A stretch of 64,000 bases of DNA from positions 87,453-151,452 of the forward strand of contig CAUBPS010000003.1 of NCBI GenBank assembly GCA_958437935.1, given 5' to 3'. The position numbers and the translations under genes were made by a program. Origin of the DNA: an uncultured Collinsella sp. GTDB taxonomy: Bacteria; Actinomycetota; Coriobacteriia; Coriobacteriales; Coriobacteriaceae. The notes beneath the pieces are model-generated. The model was not told where the DNA came from, made no database searches, and worked only from the letters and a program-made list of their open reading frames with translations. Below, piece by piece: positions 41,087-48,807 of the stretch (position 1 is the first letter of the stretch; the number at the start of each line of letters is the position of its first letter).

Positions 41087-41365
41087 TCACCGGCACCTCC
41101 CGATGCTCTTCAGGTACAGGTTGTTGCGGCGCGAGCGGGCGAGTGCGCGATGGCGGCGGCGCTGCCACTTCGGGTCGAGCGCCTTCGCGAGCTTCCTCAT
41201 GAGACGGCAGGCGTCTCGGAACACGCGGGAGATGCTCTCCCACAGCATCTCGGCGACGGCCTCCGCGGCATCGCCGATTGCCTCCAGCAACTGCGTCGCC
41301 GCCCAGCTAAGCGTCCCGGGGTATGGCGTCTCGGACGTCTCGCCGGTCTTCTTCTCGTCGGTCAT
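41087..41365 (-). CDS. Hypothetical basic phage protein
   Basis: A 92-residue protein starting MTDEKKTGETSETPYPGTLS, preceded by AAAGGA. One amphipathic helix (QLLEAIGDAAEAVAEMLWES) is followed by a strongly basic tail (KWQRRRHRALARSRRNN), suggesting nucleic-acid or membrane-surface contact. No family recognised. Confidence 0.55.
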   Translation of the reverse strand: MTDEKKTGETSETPYPGTLSWAATQLLEAIGDAAEAVAEMLWESISRVFRDACRLMRKLAKALDPKWQRRRHRALARSRRNNLYLKSIGRCR

Positions 41366-41387
41366 CGGTATTCCTTTCATTCGGTTC

Positions 41388-41786
41388 CTATTCGCATTCA
41401 TAGACAACGCCGGCCATGGATTCCGCGAGCGCGCGCATATCGGTCACCTCGGCGCACTCCGCGCCGAAGAACATGCCCAGCTCGCCCCTCTTGTGCCTGT
41501 CGCACCGGTAGGCGCGGCAGATCTCCGGCCTCGCGGCGTAGACCGCGCACTCGCGCCCGTCCGTCAGATACGGGCACAGCAGGTCGTACTCCGCCCTGGG
41601 CTCGGCGGGCTCGATTCCGTTCCGGCGCACGTACATCTCGAGGCGCACCCGGTCGAACGGGCTCACGGGCAGGAAACGCGAGCAGCACTCGCCGCAGCCC
41701 CTGCAGTCGCCCGTGTACAGGTCGGTCACGTCTTCGCTCTGGAGCCCGGCGTGGATGGCCGCGGCGACGGCCCTCTCGTCATTCAT
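41388..41786 (-). CDS. YkgJ-family cysteine-cluster protein
   Basis: A 132-residue protein with the YkgJ arrangement: CRGCGECCSRFLPVSPFDRV, then CPYLTDGRECAVYAARPEIC and CRAYRCDRHK. Members carry eight conserved Cys thought to bind zinc or an iron-sulphur cluster; their function is unclear. In a phage this is unusual but not unique. The ribosome site is weak. Confidence 0.75.
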   Translation of the reverse strand: MNDERAVAAAIHAGLQSEDVTDLYTGDCRGCGECCSRFLPVSPFDRVRLEMYVRRNGIEPAEPRAEYDLLCPYLTDGRECAVYAARPEICRAYRCDRHKRGELGMFFGAECAEVTDMRALAESMAGVVYECE

Positions 41787-41823
41787 CGGCCCGCCCTGCC
41801 GCTCTTGTCGGGCACGGCGGCCT

Positions 41824-42234
41824 CTACTCGGCACGCTTGGCCACCTTCTTGTCGTAGATCCTCTTGAGGTCCCGGCGCATGAACCGGGTGAACTCCTCCT
41901 CGCCGACGCCGTCCGCCAGCGCCACATATCGCATCGCATCGTGGCACCATTCGTCGAAGCCGAGCAGCCTTCCGCTGAACGCGCTCTTGACGTCCGTGAC
42001 CTCGGCGTAGGTGAAGCGGGTCAGCATCTCCTCGCGCATGACCTCGTCGGCCAGTTCCTCAATGGGCGTCTTGGGCCGGTTGATGATCTGTCGGTAGCCG
42101 TTGGCCCTCTTGGTCATGGCGTCGAGCTGCTTGGCCAGCTTGTTGTTCTCGGCCACGAGGCGCTCGTTGCGGCGCTGCTCGCTCTCGAGCTCGGCGAGCA
42201 CGTACTGCTCGCAGTTGGTGATCTCCATCGTCAT
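41824..42234 (-). CDS. Hypothetical helical phage protein
   Basis: A 136-residue protein starting MTMEITNCEQYVLAELESEQ with GAGAGGTG upstream. The N-terminal half is a coiled coil (RRNERLVAENNKLAKQLDAM); the C-terminal half (FDEWCHDAMRYVALADGVGE) is helical and basic at the end. Overlaps the upstream gene as ATGA. Confidence 0.6.
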   Translation of the reverse strand: MTMEITNCEQYVLAELESEQRRNERLVAENNKLAKQLDAMTKRANGYRQIINRPKTPIEELADEVMREEMLTRFTYAEVTDVKSAFSGRLLGFDEWCHDAMRYVALADGVGEEEFTRFMRRDLKRIYDKKVAKRAE

Positions 42235-42683
42235 TTCACCTCTCGGATGATCTCGTTTCCGTATCGGTCGGTTATGGCCCAGTAGCCGAACTCGTAGAGG
42301 TCGGGGCTGTGCGGCGGGTACTCCCTGAGCAGCGTGCCGGACCACCATGCCTCCTCGGCCGCCCCGGTGCGCCATACCCACTCGGCCCTGAGGTCGCCGT
42401 CGTGGAACTTCCCGTGGCACCCGGTCGTGCCGGAGCCGCACAGGGCGAACAGCGGGCTGCGCAGCTCCCACACCCCGTTGGGCGTGACGAGCCTGAACTT
42501 CTTCCCCCACGACCTGCGGGCGACGTGGTGGCAGTTGGAGGCGCGCCTGCCGCACACCGCGCACCGGGCCTGCGTCGGCTCGTATGCCGTGTCGTGCGTG
42601 TACCTCGCCCCGAGGTGGGGCTTGCCGTACAGCTCGGCGCGCTCCTTCGGCCATCCCCTCAGCAGGCCCGCGTCGAGGATCAT
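42231..42683 (-). CDS. Putative HNH-type nuclease
   Basis: A 150-residue protein with CAVCGRRASNCHHVARRSWG, a middle Asn, and LFALCGSGTTGCHGKFHDG. The order C-C, HH, N, C-CH-H fits an HNH finger, and in the replication region it may act as a recombination or maturation nuclease. The remaining sequence is Trp/Arg-rich. ATGA overlaps join it to both neighbours. Confidence 0.6.
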   Translation of the reverse strand: MILDAGLLRGWPKERAELYGKPHLGARYTHDTAYEPTQARCAVCGRRASNCHHVARRSWGKKFRLVTPNGVWELRSPLFALCGSGTTGCHGKFHDGDLRAEWVWRTGAAEEAWWSGTLLREYPPHSPDLYEFGYWAITDRYGNEIIREVK

Positions 42684-43552
42684 GAGAGCCTTCTCTCGCA
42701 CGCGGCGCGGGCGGCCAGCAGCCTCTGCGCGTCCTGGTACAGCCCGAACCGGTCCCTGCTCGCGGTCGTGCCCCTCGGGGCCTCGACCTTGGCCGGGTCG
42801 ATGCCTGGGTGCTCGGACGCCCACCGGCGCTCCTGCTCGGCCAGCGCCTCCTCGGGCGTCCTGGTCGGCCTGAACGTCGCGGCCTCGACCTCCGAGGCGG
42901 TGGGCTTGCCCCTCGCCCGGTCGTCGGCGTCGATGCGCTTCTGGCGCCTTGACCAGTCGAGCGCCAGGGCGCCCCAGTTGCTCACCGGCTGGCCGTTGCT
43001 CTTGACCCAGCCCTGCGACTCGAAAAAGGCCCAGAAGGCGTCCGGGTCGCCGCTCAGGCAGTTGGCGCCGAAATACCCACGGGCCTCCTCCAGCGACGGC
43101 GGCTCGAAATCGGGCGGCGCGGCGGGGGCATCGCCCCCATCACAGGACAGCTCAGCACAATCCAGTTCAGGACAGGACAGGACAGGGTAGGTTAGGTTAG
43201 GGTTTTCACTTTCGGAAACCTGCGTTTCGGGTTTGTCGTCAGTCGGTTTCACGTTTGGAAAACCTAGGTTTTCACTTTCGGAAACCTGCGTTTCGGGTTT
43301 GTCGGCAGTCGGTTTCTTGCGCGGGCGGCCGCCCTTCCCGCCCCTGCCGCGTGCGTCCTTTGAGTTGTCGATGGCGTTCTTCATCGCCTTGAAAACGCGG
43401 CGGAGGTGCTTCGGAAGGTCGGCCTCGACTCCGTGCAGGCCGTACATCATGATCGCGTCGGCGAGCACCGCGCGGTCGCGCATGTCCTCGGTGTCGCTCT
43501 CGTCGAAGTCGTCGTAGACCTCGGCGAAGCTGTCGAACACGGTGAATGCCAT
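42680..43552 (-). CDS. Phage replication protein with repeat linker (DUF6291-like N-terminus)
   Basis: A 290-residue protein. Residues ~1-60 (MAFTVFDSFAEVYDDF; MMYGLHGVEADLPKHLRRVF) resemble the N-terminal domain of replisome organisers such as DUF6291 proteins. A Lys/Arg-rich linker leads into two copies of DKPETQVSESEN. The C-terminal half (EARGYFGANCLSGDPDAFWA; NWGALALDWSRRQKRIDADD) is helical, like C-terminal domains of phage replication initiators. The start at 43552 overlaps the small upstream gene as TGATG. It probably loads the host helicase; no loader gene is recognised next to it. Confidence 0.65.
   Translation of the reverse strand: MAFTVFDSFAEVYDDFDESDTEDMRDRAVLADAIMMYGLHGVEADLPKHLRRVFKAMKNAIDNSKDARGRGGKGGRPRKKPTADKPETQVSESENLGFPNVKPTDDKPETQVSESENPNLTYPVLSCPELDCAELSCDGGDAPAAPPDFEPPSLEEARGYFGANCLSGDPDAFWAFFESQGWVKSNGQPVSNWGALALDWSRRQKRIDADDRARGKPTASEVEAATFRPTRTPEEALAEQERRWASEHPGIDPAKVEAPRGTTASRDRFGLYQDAQRLLAARAACERRLS
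43201..43316. repeat. 50-bp direct repeat inside the replication gene
   Basis: 43201-43250 and 43267-43316 differ at one base. The 66-bp period is a multiple of three and lies in the linker of the replication protein. Loss or gain of a unit would keep the frame. Just upstream, 43170-43201 has simple GGACA and TTAGG runs. Confidence 0.85.
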
Positions 43553-43662
43553 CAGAACCACCCCCATAGAAGCGAAGAGAAGAACAGGAACCCCGCGGAG
43601 AAGGAGGCGGCGAAAAGGGCCGCCTCCCAGTGGTCGCGGAAGATGTCGGGTAAGCGCCCCAT
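43552..43662 (-). CDS. 36-residue membrane peptide
   Basis: MGRLPDIFRDHWEAALFAAS followed by FSAGFLFFSSLLWGWF: a polar start and one very hydrophobic helix. TGATG overlaps with both the ssb stop and the next start indicate coupled translation. Its position inside the replication block is unexplained. Confidence 0.55.
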   Translation of the reverse strand: MGRLPDIFRDHWEAALFAASFSAGFLFFSSLLWGWF

Positions 43663-44243
43663 CAGAACGGGATGTCCTCGTCGTACACGTCCAGCTGCTG
43701 CTGGACGGGCGCCGGCTGCGGCGCTGCGTGCTGCGGTGCCGGTTGCGTTACCGCCTGCGGGGCCTGCTGGTAGGCCTGCTTGGCGTTCCACTGCGGCGCG
43801 GGCTGCTGTGGCGCCGGCTGCGGGGCATATGCCCGCGGTGCCTGCTGGGGCGCGTACTGCTGCTGGTATCCCTGCGGCGCGTACTGCTGCGGGGCTTGCT
43901 GGCCGTTGGGGTTCTGGCTCATGAGGACGACCTCGTCGGGGATGATCTCGACCTTCGAGCGCCTGCCGCCACCGTTCTTGTCCTCCCAGGAGCTGTAGCG
44001 CAGCTTCCCCTCGATGGCGACCTTCATGCCCTTGCGTAGGATGCGCGAGAGCGCCTCGGCGCGGTTGCCGAACATGGTGCAGTCGATGAAGTTTGGGTAG
44101 TCCTCCCACTCCCCCGTCTGCTGGTTGCGGCGGCGGTCGTTGACGGCCACGCCGAAGCCCAGCACCTGCGTGCCGCCCGGCGTGACGCGCAGCTCGCCAT
44201 CTCTTGTCAAATTTCCCGAGATAACTACGCGATTAATCGACAT
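43662..44243 (-). CDS. ssb: Single-stranded DNA-binding protein
   Basis: A 193-residue SSB. The OB-fold spans ~1-110 (MSINRVVISGNLTRDGELRV; GVAVNDRRRNQQTGEWEDYP; FGNRAEALSRILRKGMKVAI). The tail is extremely rich in Gln/Pro/Ala and ends VYDEDIPF, the acidic tip that binds partner proteins. It protects ssDNA in phage replication and recombination and lies near the ERF recombinase. Confidence 0.95.
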   Translation of the reverse strand: MSINRVVISGNLTRDGELRVTPGGTQVLGFGVAVNDRRRNQQTGEWEDYPNFIDCTMFGNRAEALSRILRKGMKVAIEGKLRYSSWEDKNGGGRRSKVEIIPDEVVLMSQNPNGQQAPQQYAPQGYQQQYAPQQAPRAYAPQPAPQQPAPQWNAKQAYQQAPQAVTQPAPQHAAPQPAPVQQQLDVYDEDIPF

Positions 44244-44245
44244 CG

Positions 44246-44761
44246 TTAAATGACCTCCTTGTATATCGTTCTGTTCCTTATGTTCCTGATGGTTGTTTTC
44301 GAGACTCCCAGCAAACGCGCCAGCTCTGTGTCGCCACGCATGTCGTCCCTGATCGCTCTTGCCTGGTCGTCGGTGAACGTCCGCGCAAATTTGCGTGGGC
44401 TGTTTTTCCATGGGGCGTTTGGGGCCTTCCCCAAAACACGGTAGGCATGCTTCTCGTTTTCGGAACGCGTCGCCCATTCGAGGTTTTCGGCGCGGTTGTC
44501 GAATCGGATGCCGTTTAAATGGTTGACTTCGGGCTTATGCTCGGGATTGACTACGAACGCGCTCGCAACCAGCCGATGAACGGCGAAGTAGCGCTTTTTT
44601 CCGTCTTTCGTCAGGCAGACGCGTACGTAGCCCGTTCGTTTCTTGACAAGCGCGAGAACATGGCCGTAATGCGTGCGTTTCGGGGTGCCCATCACTCGTC
44701 CCTGGTCGCTGACCATATACAGGCCTTCGTATCCATCAATCCACCTCCATCTCTCGCTCAT
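44246..44761 (-). CDS. NUMOD4-HNH homing endonuclease
   Basis: A 171-residue free-standing endonuclease. NUMOD4 region: WRWIDGYEGLYMVSDQGRVM. HNH region: FAVHRLVASAFVVNPEHKPE, then VNHLNGIRFDNRAENLEWAT. The C-terminus (TDDQARAIRDDMRGDTELAR then LLGVSKTTIRNIRNR) is a DNA-binding helix-turn-helix. It is squeezed between ssb and the gene before erf, as mobile HNH genes often are. Codon use looks somewhat lower in GC than its neighbours. Confidence 0.88.
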   Translation of the reverse strand: MSERWRWIDGYEGLYMVSDQGRVMGTPKRTHYGHVLALVKKRTGYVRVCLTKDGKKRYFAVHRLVASAFVVNPEHKPEVNHLNGIRFDNRAENLEWATRSENEKHAYRVLGKAPNAPWKNSPRKFARTFTDDQARAIRDDMRGDTELARLLGVSKTTIRNIRNRTIYKEVI

Positions 44762-45105
44762 CTGTATGTCTCCTCTCCGCCGCTCGTCCATGTTCTCTGG
44801 ATGTCGGCGTCCACTGTCTTGATCCGCAGCTTGAGGGCCATGATCGCCTCGGAGGATGCCTTGTAGAGCGCCTCCGCGCAGTCGCGCAGCTGCTTCTTCT
44901 CGGCTATCTCATCGCGCCCCCGGCACAGGTCGCCGATGATGGTCACCGGCGTGCCCTTGGAGTGCTCCTCGAGGATGGCGATGCGCAGCGCCCTGCGGTA
45001 GTCCGCCTCGTTCTCGGCGTACTGCTGGCCCGTCCGCCTGAGCGTGTCCAGCTCCGCCATGAGGCGCTCGAACAGCTCCTCGCGCTGCGCGTACATGTCC
45101 TGCAT
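44758..45105 (-). CDS. Hypothetical coiled-coil phage protein
   Basis: A 115-residue protein, nearly all helix: MQDMYAQREELFERLMAELD; LLRRALRIAILEEHS-like middle; AEALYKASSEAIMALKLRIK. It follows erf by three bases and overlaps the HNH gene as ATGA. The ribosome site is poor, so coupling to erf is likely. Confidence 0.58.
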   Translation of the reverse strand: MQDMYAQREELFERLMAELDTLRRTGQQYAENEADYRRALRIAILEEHSKGTPVTIIGDLCRGRDEIAEKKQLRDCAEALYKASSEAIMALKLRIKTVDADIQRTWTSGGEETYR

Positions 45106-45108
45106 GGC

Positions 45109-45666
45109 CTACAGGACGCGCCACGTCGGCGTGGCGCAGCAGCCGGGGTGCTTCTTGAACTCCTCGTACTGCTCTTTCGACTCGAAGGTGTAGGCCGTGC
45201 CGCAGGCCTTGCACTTCGCCGTGAAGCCGCCGCTCTCGGGCGGCTCCTTCTCGGTCCTGTCCGAGAGCGCGTCCGGGTCGCTCTGCCCGTCGATGGCGAA
45301 CAGGCCGCAGAGCGCGTACTTGCGCGCGTAGCTCGACGCCATCCCGGTCACCTGCGCGTCGTCGGAGCCGCTCTTGTGCTCCGCCTCGCGGGCGTAGGCC
45401 TTGAACTCCCTCGTCTCGCCGTGCCCGTCCTCGAAGAACAGCGCGCACGTCGCCTCGACGTAGTAGCGCTCGCCCACCTTGCAGATGCCGTCCTGGAGCG
45501 TGAACGCCACGCCCGCCTCCTTGCAGGGCTCCTTGAGCGCGGCGACGATGTCCTCGAACGAGCGGTAGCTGAACTTCCCGAATGCGTTGTAGCGCGCCTT
45601 GGGGACTGTCACGGAGCGCTGCACCTTGGCTATCGCCTGGGAGAGCGTCATCTCCTCGTCGGCCAT
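45109..45666 (-). CDS. erf: ERF-family single-strand annealing recombinase
   Basis: A 185-residue protein of the Essential Recombination Function family. It has the typical opening QAIAKVQRSVTVPKARYNAF, FGKFSYRSFEDIVAALKEPC and GMASSYARKYALCGLFAIDG (the conserved SYxxRYxLxxLF-type motif). The C-terminal ~45 residues add a Cys pair (CKACGTAYTF) and a second (CC), a possible zinc ribbon. It anneals complementary strands, probably with the SSB downstream. Its ATG abuts the upstream stop (TAGATG). Confidence 0.9.
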   Translation of the reverse strand: MADEEMTLSQAIAKVQRSVTVPKARYNAFGKFSYRSFEDIVAALKEPCKEAGVAFTLQDGICKVGERYYVEATCALFFEDGHGETREFKAYAREAEHKSGSDDAQVTGMASSYARKYALCGLFAIDGQSDPDALSDRTEKEPPESGGFTAKCKACGTAYTFESKEQYEEFKKHPGCCATPTWRVL

Positions 45667-46560
45667 CTAGCACACCCCCTTGCACTTGATGGTGCCGGTG
45701 ATGCCGCGCTCGCGCAGCGCCGCGGCGAGCAGCTCCATCTGCGAGCGGGTCGCGGACGGGATCTCGACCGTCCACGCGCAGGACAGCTCGGGGCGCGCCG
45801 CGACGGCGGGTTCCGCCTGGCGCCTCGTCGCAGGGCGCGAGGCGGGCTTGAACTCGACCGCCTCGCGCATGGCGGCGATGCGGGCGTCCTCCTCGTCGGC
45901 GGCGCGGGCGGCGTTGAGCGCCGAGCCCAGGTCGAGCGTGCGGAACAGCTCGCGCTCGGCGACCTCGTAGTGGACCATGGAGTCGCGCTGGGCCTTGAGC
46001 GTGTCCCAGTCGCCCGCGAGCTTCGAGACCTTGGCCTCGAGCGCCTTCTTCGCCTTGACCTCGCCGAAGCCCTTGTTGAGCCACTGCTTCTCGTGGAGGC
46101 GCTCATACGGAACGACCGGCGCGAGCAGCTCGGCGAACGTCTCGTAGTGCTCCTTGAGCTTGGCCATTGCGCGGGACTTGCGGTCCTCCTCGGCCTGGTC
46201 AAGTTGCGCCTTGATGCCGTCCGATGCGCCGTCGATGATGGACGTGATCTCCTTGCAGCGCTTCTCGAAGGCGGCGAGCGGCTTGTTGTACTCGCGCTTC
46301 ACGGCCTTTCGGCGCTCCTCTATCTCTTTCTTCAGGCCGTTGAGGTAGAGGCGGTCGTTCTTGGCCTCCTTGATGGACTCGTCCTTGGTCAGGTCGTACT
46401 TGGCGCCCTCGTAGTCCGCGACCTTCGCGCGGATGCTGTCCTCCATCGCGTCGAAGTTCGCGCTGATGACGGACGGCGAGTACGTGACGACGAGGTCGGG
46501 CGCCCCCTGCTCCTCGATGACCTCGGCGACGACCTCCTCGGCCCCGTTCTCCCCAGCCAT
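45667..46560 (-). CDS. DUF1351-like phage protein of the recombination module
   Basis: A 297-residue protein dominated by a long coiled coil (~60-190; KEIEERRKAVKREYNKPLAA, FEKRCKEITSIIDGASDGIK). The C-terminal domain (TVEIPSATRSQMELLAAALR) is basic. This is the DUF1351 pattern, which in phages accompanies ERF or RecT-type recombinases. It may organise recombination complexes; no catalytic motif is seen. Confidence 0.72.
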   Translation of the reverse strand: MAGENGAEEVVAEVIEEQGAPDLVVTYSPSVISANFDAMEDSIRAKVADYEGAKYDLTKDESIKEAKNDRLYLNGLKKEIEERRKAVKREYNKPLAAFEKRCKEITSIIDGASDGIKAQLDQAEEDRKSRAMAKLKEHYETFAELLAPVVPYERLHEKQWLNKGFGEVKAKKALEAKVSKLAGDWDTLKAQRDSMVHYEVAERELFRTLDLGSALNAARAADEEDARIAAMREAVEFKPASRPATRRQAEPAVAARPELSCAWTVEIPSATRSQMELLAAALRERGITGTIKCKGVC

Positions 46561-46781
46561 TACCTGACCTCCTCGTTGAGCATCCGGTTGTACTTCCTCT
46601 CGGTTATCGCCTCGTCGATGACGGCAGCGTGCTCGACAAGCCACTTGGACAGCCTCTCGCGCGCGTCCATTAACTTGTCGAACGCCTCGTCGGACTCCGT
46701 TATGACCGAGATGGTGAACATCGCCTGCTCCTCCGTGGCGAGCTCGGCCAGCTCGGCGAGCATCCCCTTGTAGTCCTCCAT
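46560..46781 (-). CDS. Hypothetical 73-residue phage protein
   Basis: A helical acidic protein (LAELAELATEEQAMFTISVI; LSKWLVEHAAVIDEAITERK). TAATG and TGATG overlaps bind it to both neighbours. No family recognised. Confidence 0.55.
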   Translation of the reverse strand: MEDYKGMLAELAELATEEQAMFTISVITESDEAFDKLMDARERLSKWLVEHAAVIDEAITERKYNRMLNEEVR

Positions 46782-46993
46782 CACTCGGTCGCCTCCCCGT
46801 CGTGGCTAACGAACAGGATCTGCGGCTGCTTGCTCTGGATGGACAGCCAGACCTCCTCGCCGCTCTTGCGGATGGCGTCGAACGCCGCGCTGTCCTCCGT
46901 GTCGACCTCGAACTGAAGGACGGCGACGCCGCCCTTCACGGTGGCCTGCTTGAACTTGGCCTCGATCTCCACCGGGATGTTTGTGCTCTCCAT
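46781..46993 (-). CDS. Hypothetical 70-residue beta-rich phage protein
   Basis: MESTNIPVEIEAKFKQATVK then VAVLQFEVDTEDSAAFDAIR and an end QPQILFVSHDGEATE. Preceded by AAGGAA at good distance. The alternating pattern suggests a small beta barrel. No family recognised. Confidence 0.58.
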   Translation of the reverse strand: MESTNIPVEIEAKFKQATVKGGVAVLQFEVDTEDSAAFDAIRKSGEEVWLSIQSKQPQILFVSHDGEATE

Positions 46994-46995
46994 TG

Positions 46996-47364
46996 CTATT
47001 CCTTCCTGTCTGCGCCCGCGAGCATCGCCGCGAACGTCTCCAATGTCATGGTCACGAACTGCTCGCCGGGGATGGCGGTCCCGCGGCGCTTCCAGACGAC
47101 CACGCCGTAGTCGGCCCCGCGGTTCCTGCGCTCGGTCTCCGCCTCGCGCAGCCACTTGGGCAGCTCGTGCCTTCCCTGGTAGTCCTTGCACTCGATTGCG
47201 ATGCCCCGCCCGGCCATCGACACGCCGCGGATGTCGCCCGTGTCCTTGGAGCCGGTCTTGACCTGCCTGTCGATGTCGGCCCCCAGCCTCCCGGCGAGGT
47301 AGTCGGCGACCAGGCGCTCGAACCTCGTGCCCGCGTCCCTGGCGGTCCTCCTGCTCCTACTCAT
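46996..47364 (-). CDS. Putative PD-(D/E)XK nuclease (Holliday-junction-resolvase-like)
   Basis: A 122-residue basic protein with a RecB-like core: GTRFERLVADYLAGRLGADI, a metal Asp in TGDIRGV and the ExK pair in GIAIECKDYQG, then a helix (LPKWLREAETERRNRGADYG) and a strand VVVWKRRG. This is the archaeal-type resolvase or VRR-like layout. It probably processes branched DNA beside the ERF system. Confidence 0.72.
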   Translation of the reverse strand: MSRSRRTARDAGTRFERLVADYLAGRLGADIDRQVKTGSKDTGDIRGVSMAGRGIAIECKDYQGRHELPKWLREAETERRNRGADYGVVVWKRRGTAIPGEQFVTMTLETFAAMLAGADRKE

Positions 47365-47695
47365 CGACGAACCCGTCGCTCTTGGAGCGGTGCTTGTTGA
47401 ATGCTTGCCTCAGGTGCGGGTAGCGCGCCTCCATGATGCGGGCGAGGCTCGGCGCGAGGCCGTTCTTCACGCCGACGTGCAGCTCGTTGCGCACCATGTG
47501 GATGAGGTAGTTGATCGAGACGTAGCCCTTGCGGTTGAGGCGGGTGGCCTGCTCGACCATGAAGTCCCACGCCCGCGGGTGCTCGCCTATCCATGTGCGC
47601 GCCTCGGCCATGTCCTGCTCGCCGTCCGCGCCGAGGCCGAATATCTCGAGCTGGTTGCTCATCGGCTTCTGGCGGTATCTCTCGTCGTTACGCAT
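47357..47695 (-). CDS. Hypothetical phage protein
   Basis: A 112-residue protein; ATG at 47695 with GGGGGCC before it (an internal ATG at 47662 lacks a site). Contains AEARTWIGEHPRAWDFMVEQ and YVSINYLIHMVRNELHVGVK, then a basic end. Conserved-looking helical domain; function unknown. It overlaps the nuclease gene by 8 bases. Confidence 0.6.
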   Translation of the reverse strand: MRNDERYRQKPMSNQLEIFGLGADGEQDMAEARTWIGEHPRAWDFMVEQATRLNRKGYVSINYLIHMVRNELHVGVKNGLAPSLARIMEARYPHLRQAFNKHRSKSDGFVDE

Positions 47696-47969
47696 TGACG
47701 GCCCCCGCAGCGCATGCGGCCTTGGCAGCCTGGACCGCGCCGTCCATCGTCGGGAGGACGAAGACGGTCAGGATCGCCGCGAACAGGACCGCGGCGGCGA
47801 TGAAGCCGACCATGGCCCCCGCCCTGAACGCATCGGAGTCGAGCTGCTCGCGGGCGGTCGGCCGGTATGACTTGGGTGCTATGATGGTCTGAGCCTCATG
47901 TCTGGGGCTATTTCGGCGAGTGCTCACAAGTTGGTAGCTGGGGGCGCTCGCTTCTTTGTATGTGTACAT
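47688..47969 (-). CDS. Hypothetical single-pass membrane protein
   Basis: A 93-residue protein with AAGGGAA before the ATG. A Ser/Arg-rich N-terminal half (cytoplasmic) is followed by a hydrophobic helix (AGAMVGFIAAAVLFAAILTV) and a short Ala-rich tail. In the early region it could be a superinfection or host-interaction protein; nothing in the sequence proves this. Confidence 0.6.
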   Translation of the reverse strand: MYTYKEASAPSYQLVSTRRNSPRHEAQTIIAPKSYRPTAREQLDSDAFRAGAMVGFIAAAVLFAAILTVFVLPTMDGAVQAAKAACAAGAVNA

Positions 47970-48025
47970 CTTGTGTTCCCTTCTGATGTTTCCGCAGGTC
48001 AGGGCTAGGGTGCTTTTTAGGGTCT

Positions 48026-48379
48026 TTATTTTTGGGACTTTTTCGCGCGGCTCTTGGCGCTGTAGCACCTCTGCCGCTCGCGGTCGTTCCGCTTGGACCT
48101 CGCAGCCTCCTCGCGCATCGCGCTGGCCTGCTCCCTGAGATCTGCCACGTGGCCCTCCTTCGTGCACTCCGCGCACCAGCCATTCGCCTTGTTGAGCGGC
48201 TTGAACGTCATGCGCCCGCACTTGGGGCACATCCAGCGCTGCCGGAGCGATATGCCGCACTTCCTCGCCTGGAGCTTCACGGCCTCGGTAGTCCGTCCGA
48301 GCGCCCTGGCTATCTCCTTGGCGCCGTCGCCGGCGTGTTCCTTCAGGTACCGGATCTCACGTGTCGACCATTGCCTCAC
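48026..48379 (-). CDS. HTH and zinc-ribbon DNA-binding protein
   Basis: A 117-residue protein with a GTG start overlapping the upstream stop as GTGA. N-terminal helix-turn-helix: WSTREIRYLKEHAGDGAKEI then ARALGRTTEAVKLQARKCG. A zinc ribbon follows: CPKCGRMTFKPLNKANGWC and CTKEG. The C-terminus is very basic. Probably an early phage transcription regulator. An in-frame ATG 30 bases earlier is possible but lacks a site. Confidence 0.68.
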   Translation of the reverse strand: MRQWSTREIRYLKEHAGDGAKEIARALGRTTEAVKLQARKCGISLRQRWMCPKCGRMTFKPLNKANGWCAECTKEGHVADLREQASAMREEAARSKRNDRERQRCYSAKSRAKKSQK

Positions 48380-48501
48380 TGTCTCTTGCTCCCCTCCTTC
48401 CTCTCCCATTCCCGGTACGCCGCCCGAAGCGTCGAGCACATGGTGTCGAGCGCTATCTCGCGCGGGGTCTTGGGCTTCTCCTCGTGCTGCTTGACGTCCA
48501 T
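48376..48501 (-). CDS. 41-residue early phage protein
   Basis: MDVKQHEEKPKTPREIALDT then MCSTLRAAYREWERKEG: one charged helix. The ATG directly follows the repressor stop (TAGATG) and its own stop overlaps the next start as GTGA, so it is read as part of the repressor transcript. Function unknown. Confidence 0.55.
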   Translation of the reverse strand: MDVKQHEEKPKTPREIALDTMCSTLRAAYREWERKEGSKRQ

Positions 48502-48720
48502 CTAGGACACCGAAGCCGTAAGGGCACGCTCGTCGCACATGTCGAGCAGGTACGAAGGATTGCAACCGTAGAAACGACATGCGCGAATGATGAAATCTCC
48601 CGGCATGCTCTCGGGGTCGCTCTCGTACTTAGCGAGCGTCTTAGCGGACACCGCAAGCTCGGTCGCTGCCTCCGCCTGCTTTAGTCCACGTCGAGCTCGC
48701 TCAGATGCTAGGTTCTTCAT
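48502..48720 (-). CDS. XRE-family phage repressor
   Basis: A 72-residue protein consisting almost only of a helix-turn-helix domain: RRGLKQAEAATELAVSAKTL then AKYESDPESMPGDFIIRACR. Start ATG at 48720 with GGGAGG. It opens the long leftward transcript and faces a second XRE gene across a 160-base control region, the classic lysogeny switch. Whether this or the 48882 gene is the true lysogenic repressor cannot be decided by sequence. Confidence 0.82.
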   Translation of the reverse strand: MKNLASERARRGLKQAEAATELAVSAKTLAKYESDPESMPGDFIIRACRFYGCNPSYLLDMCDERALTASVS

Positions 48721-48769
48721 TGGTATTTCCTCCCATCTAGTATGCATCTGGTTGGTACTTACGAGACCC

Positions 48770-48798
48770 ATAGTACGCATGGTACTAGTAGCTGTCAA
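48770..48798 (-). promoter_or_regulatory. Leftward early promoter with operator in the spacer
   Basis: TTGACA (48793-48798) and TACTAT (48770-48775) with a 17-base spacer, a near-consensus promoter for the leftward operon. The inverted repeat TAGTAC-GCATG-GTACTA (48771-48787) occupies the -10 and spacer, so a bound repressor would block it. Related half-sites GGTAC occur at 48754-48758 and 48830-48834. Confidence 0.78.
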
Positions 48799-48807
48799 TA
48801 AGAAATC

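Noticed and set aside
41049..41087. 12-codon frame (MGGKYGKEQGNG) with its own GGGAGG and TGATG overlap
   Set aside because: Too short to support as a gene; it may only carry ribosomes from the 41087 gene to the next start at 41056.
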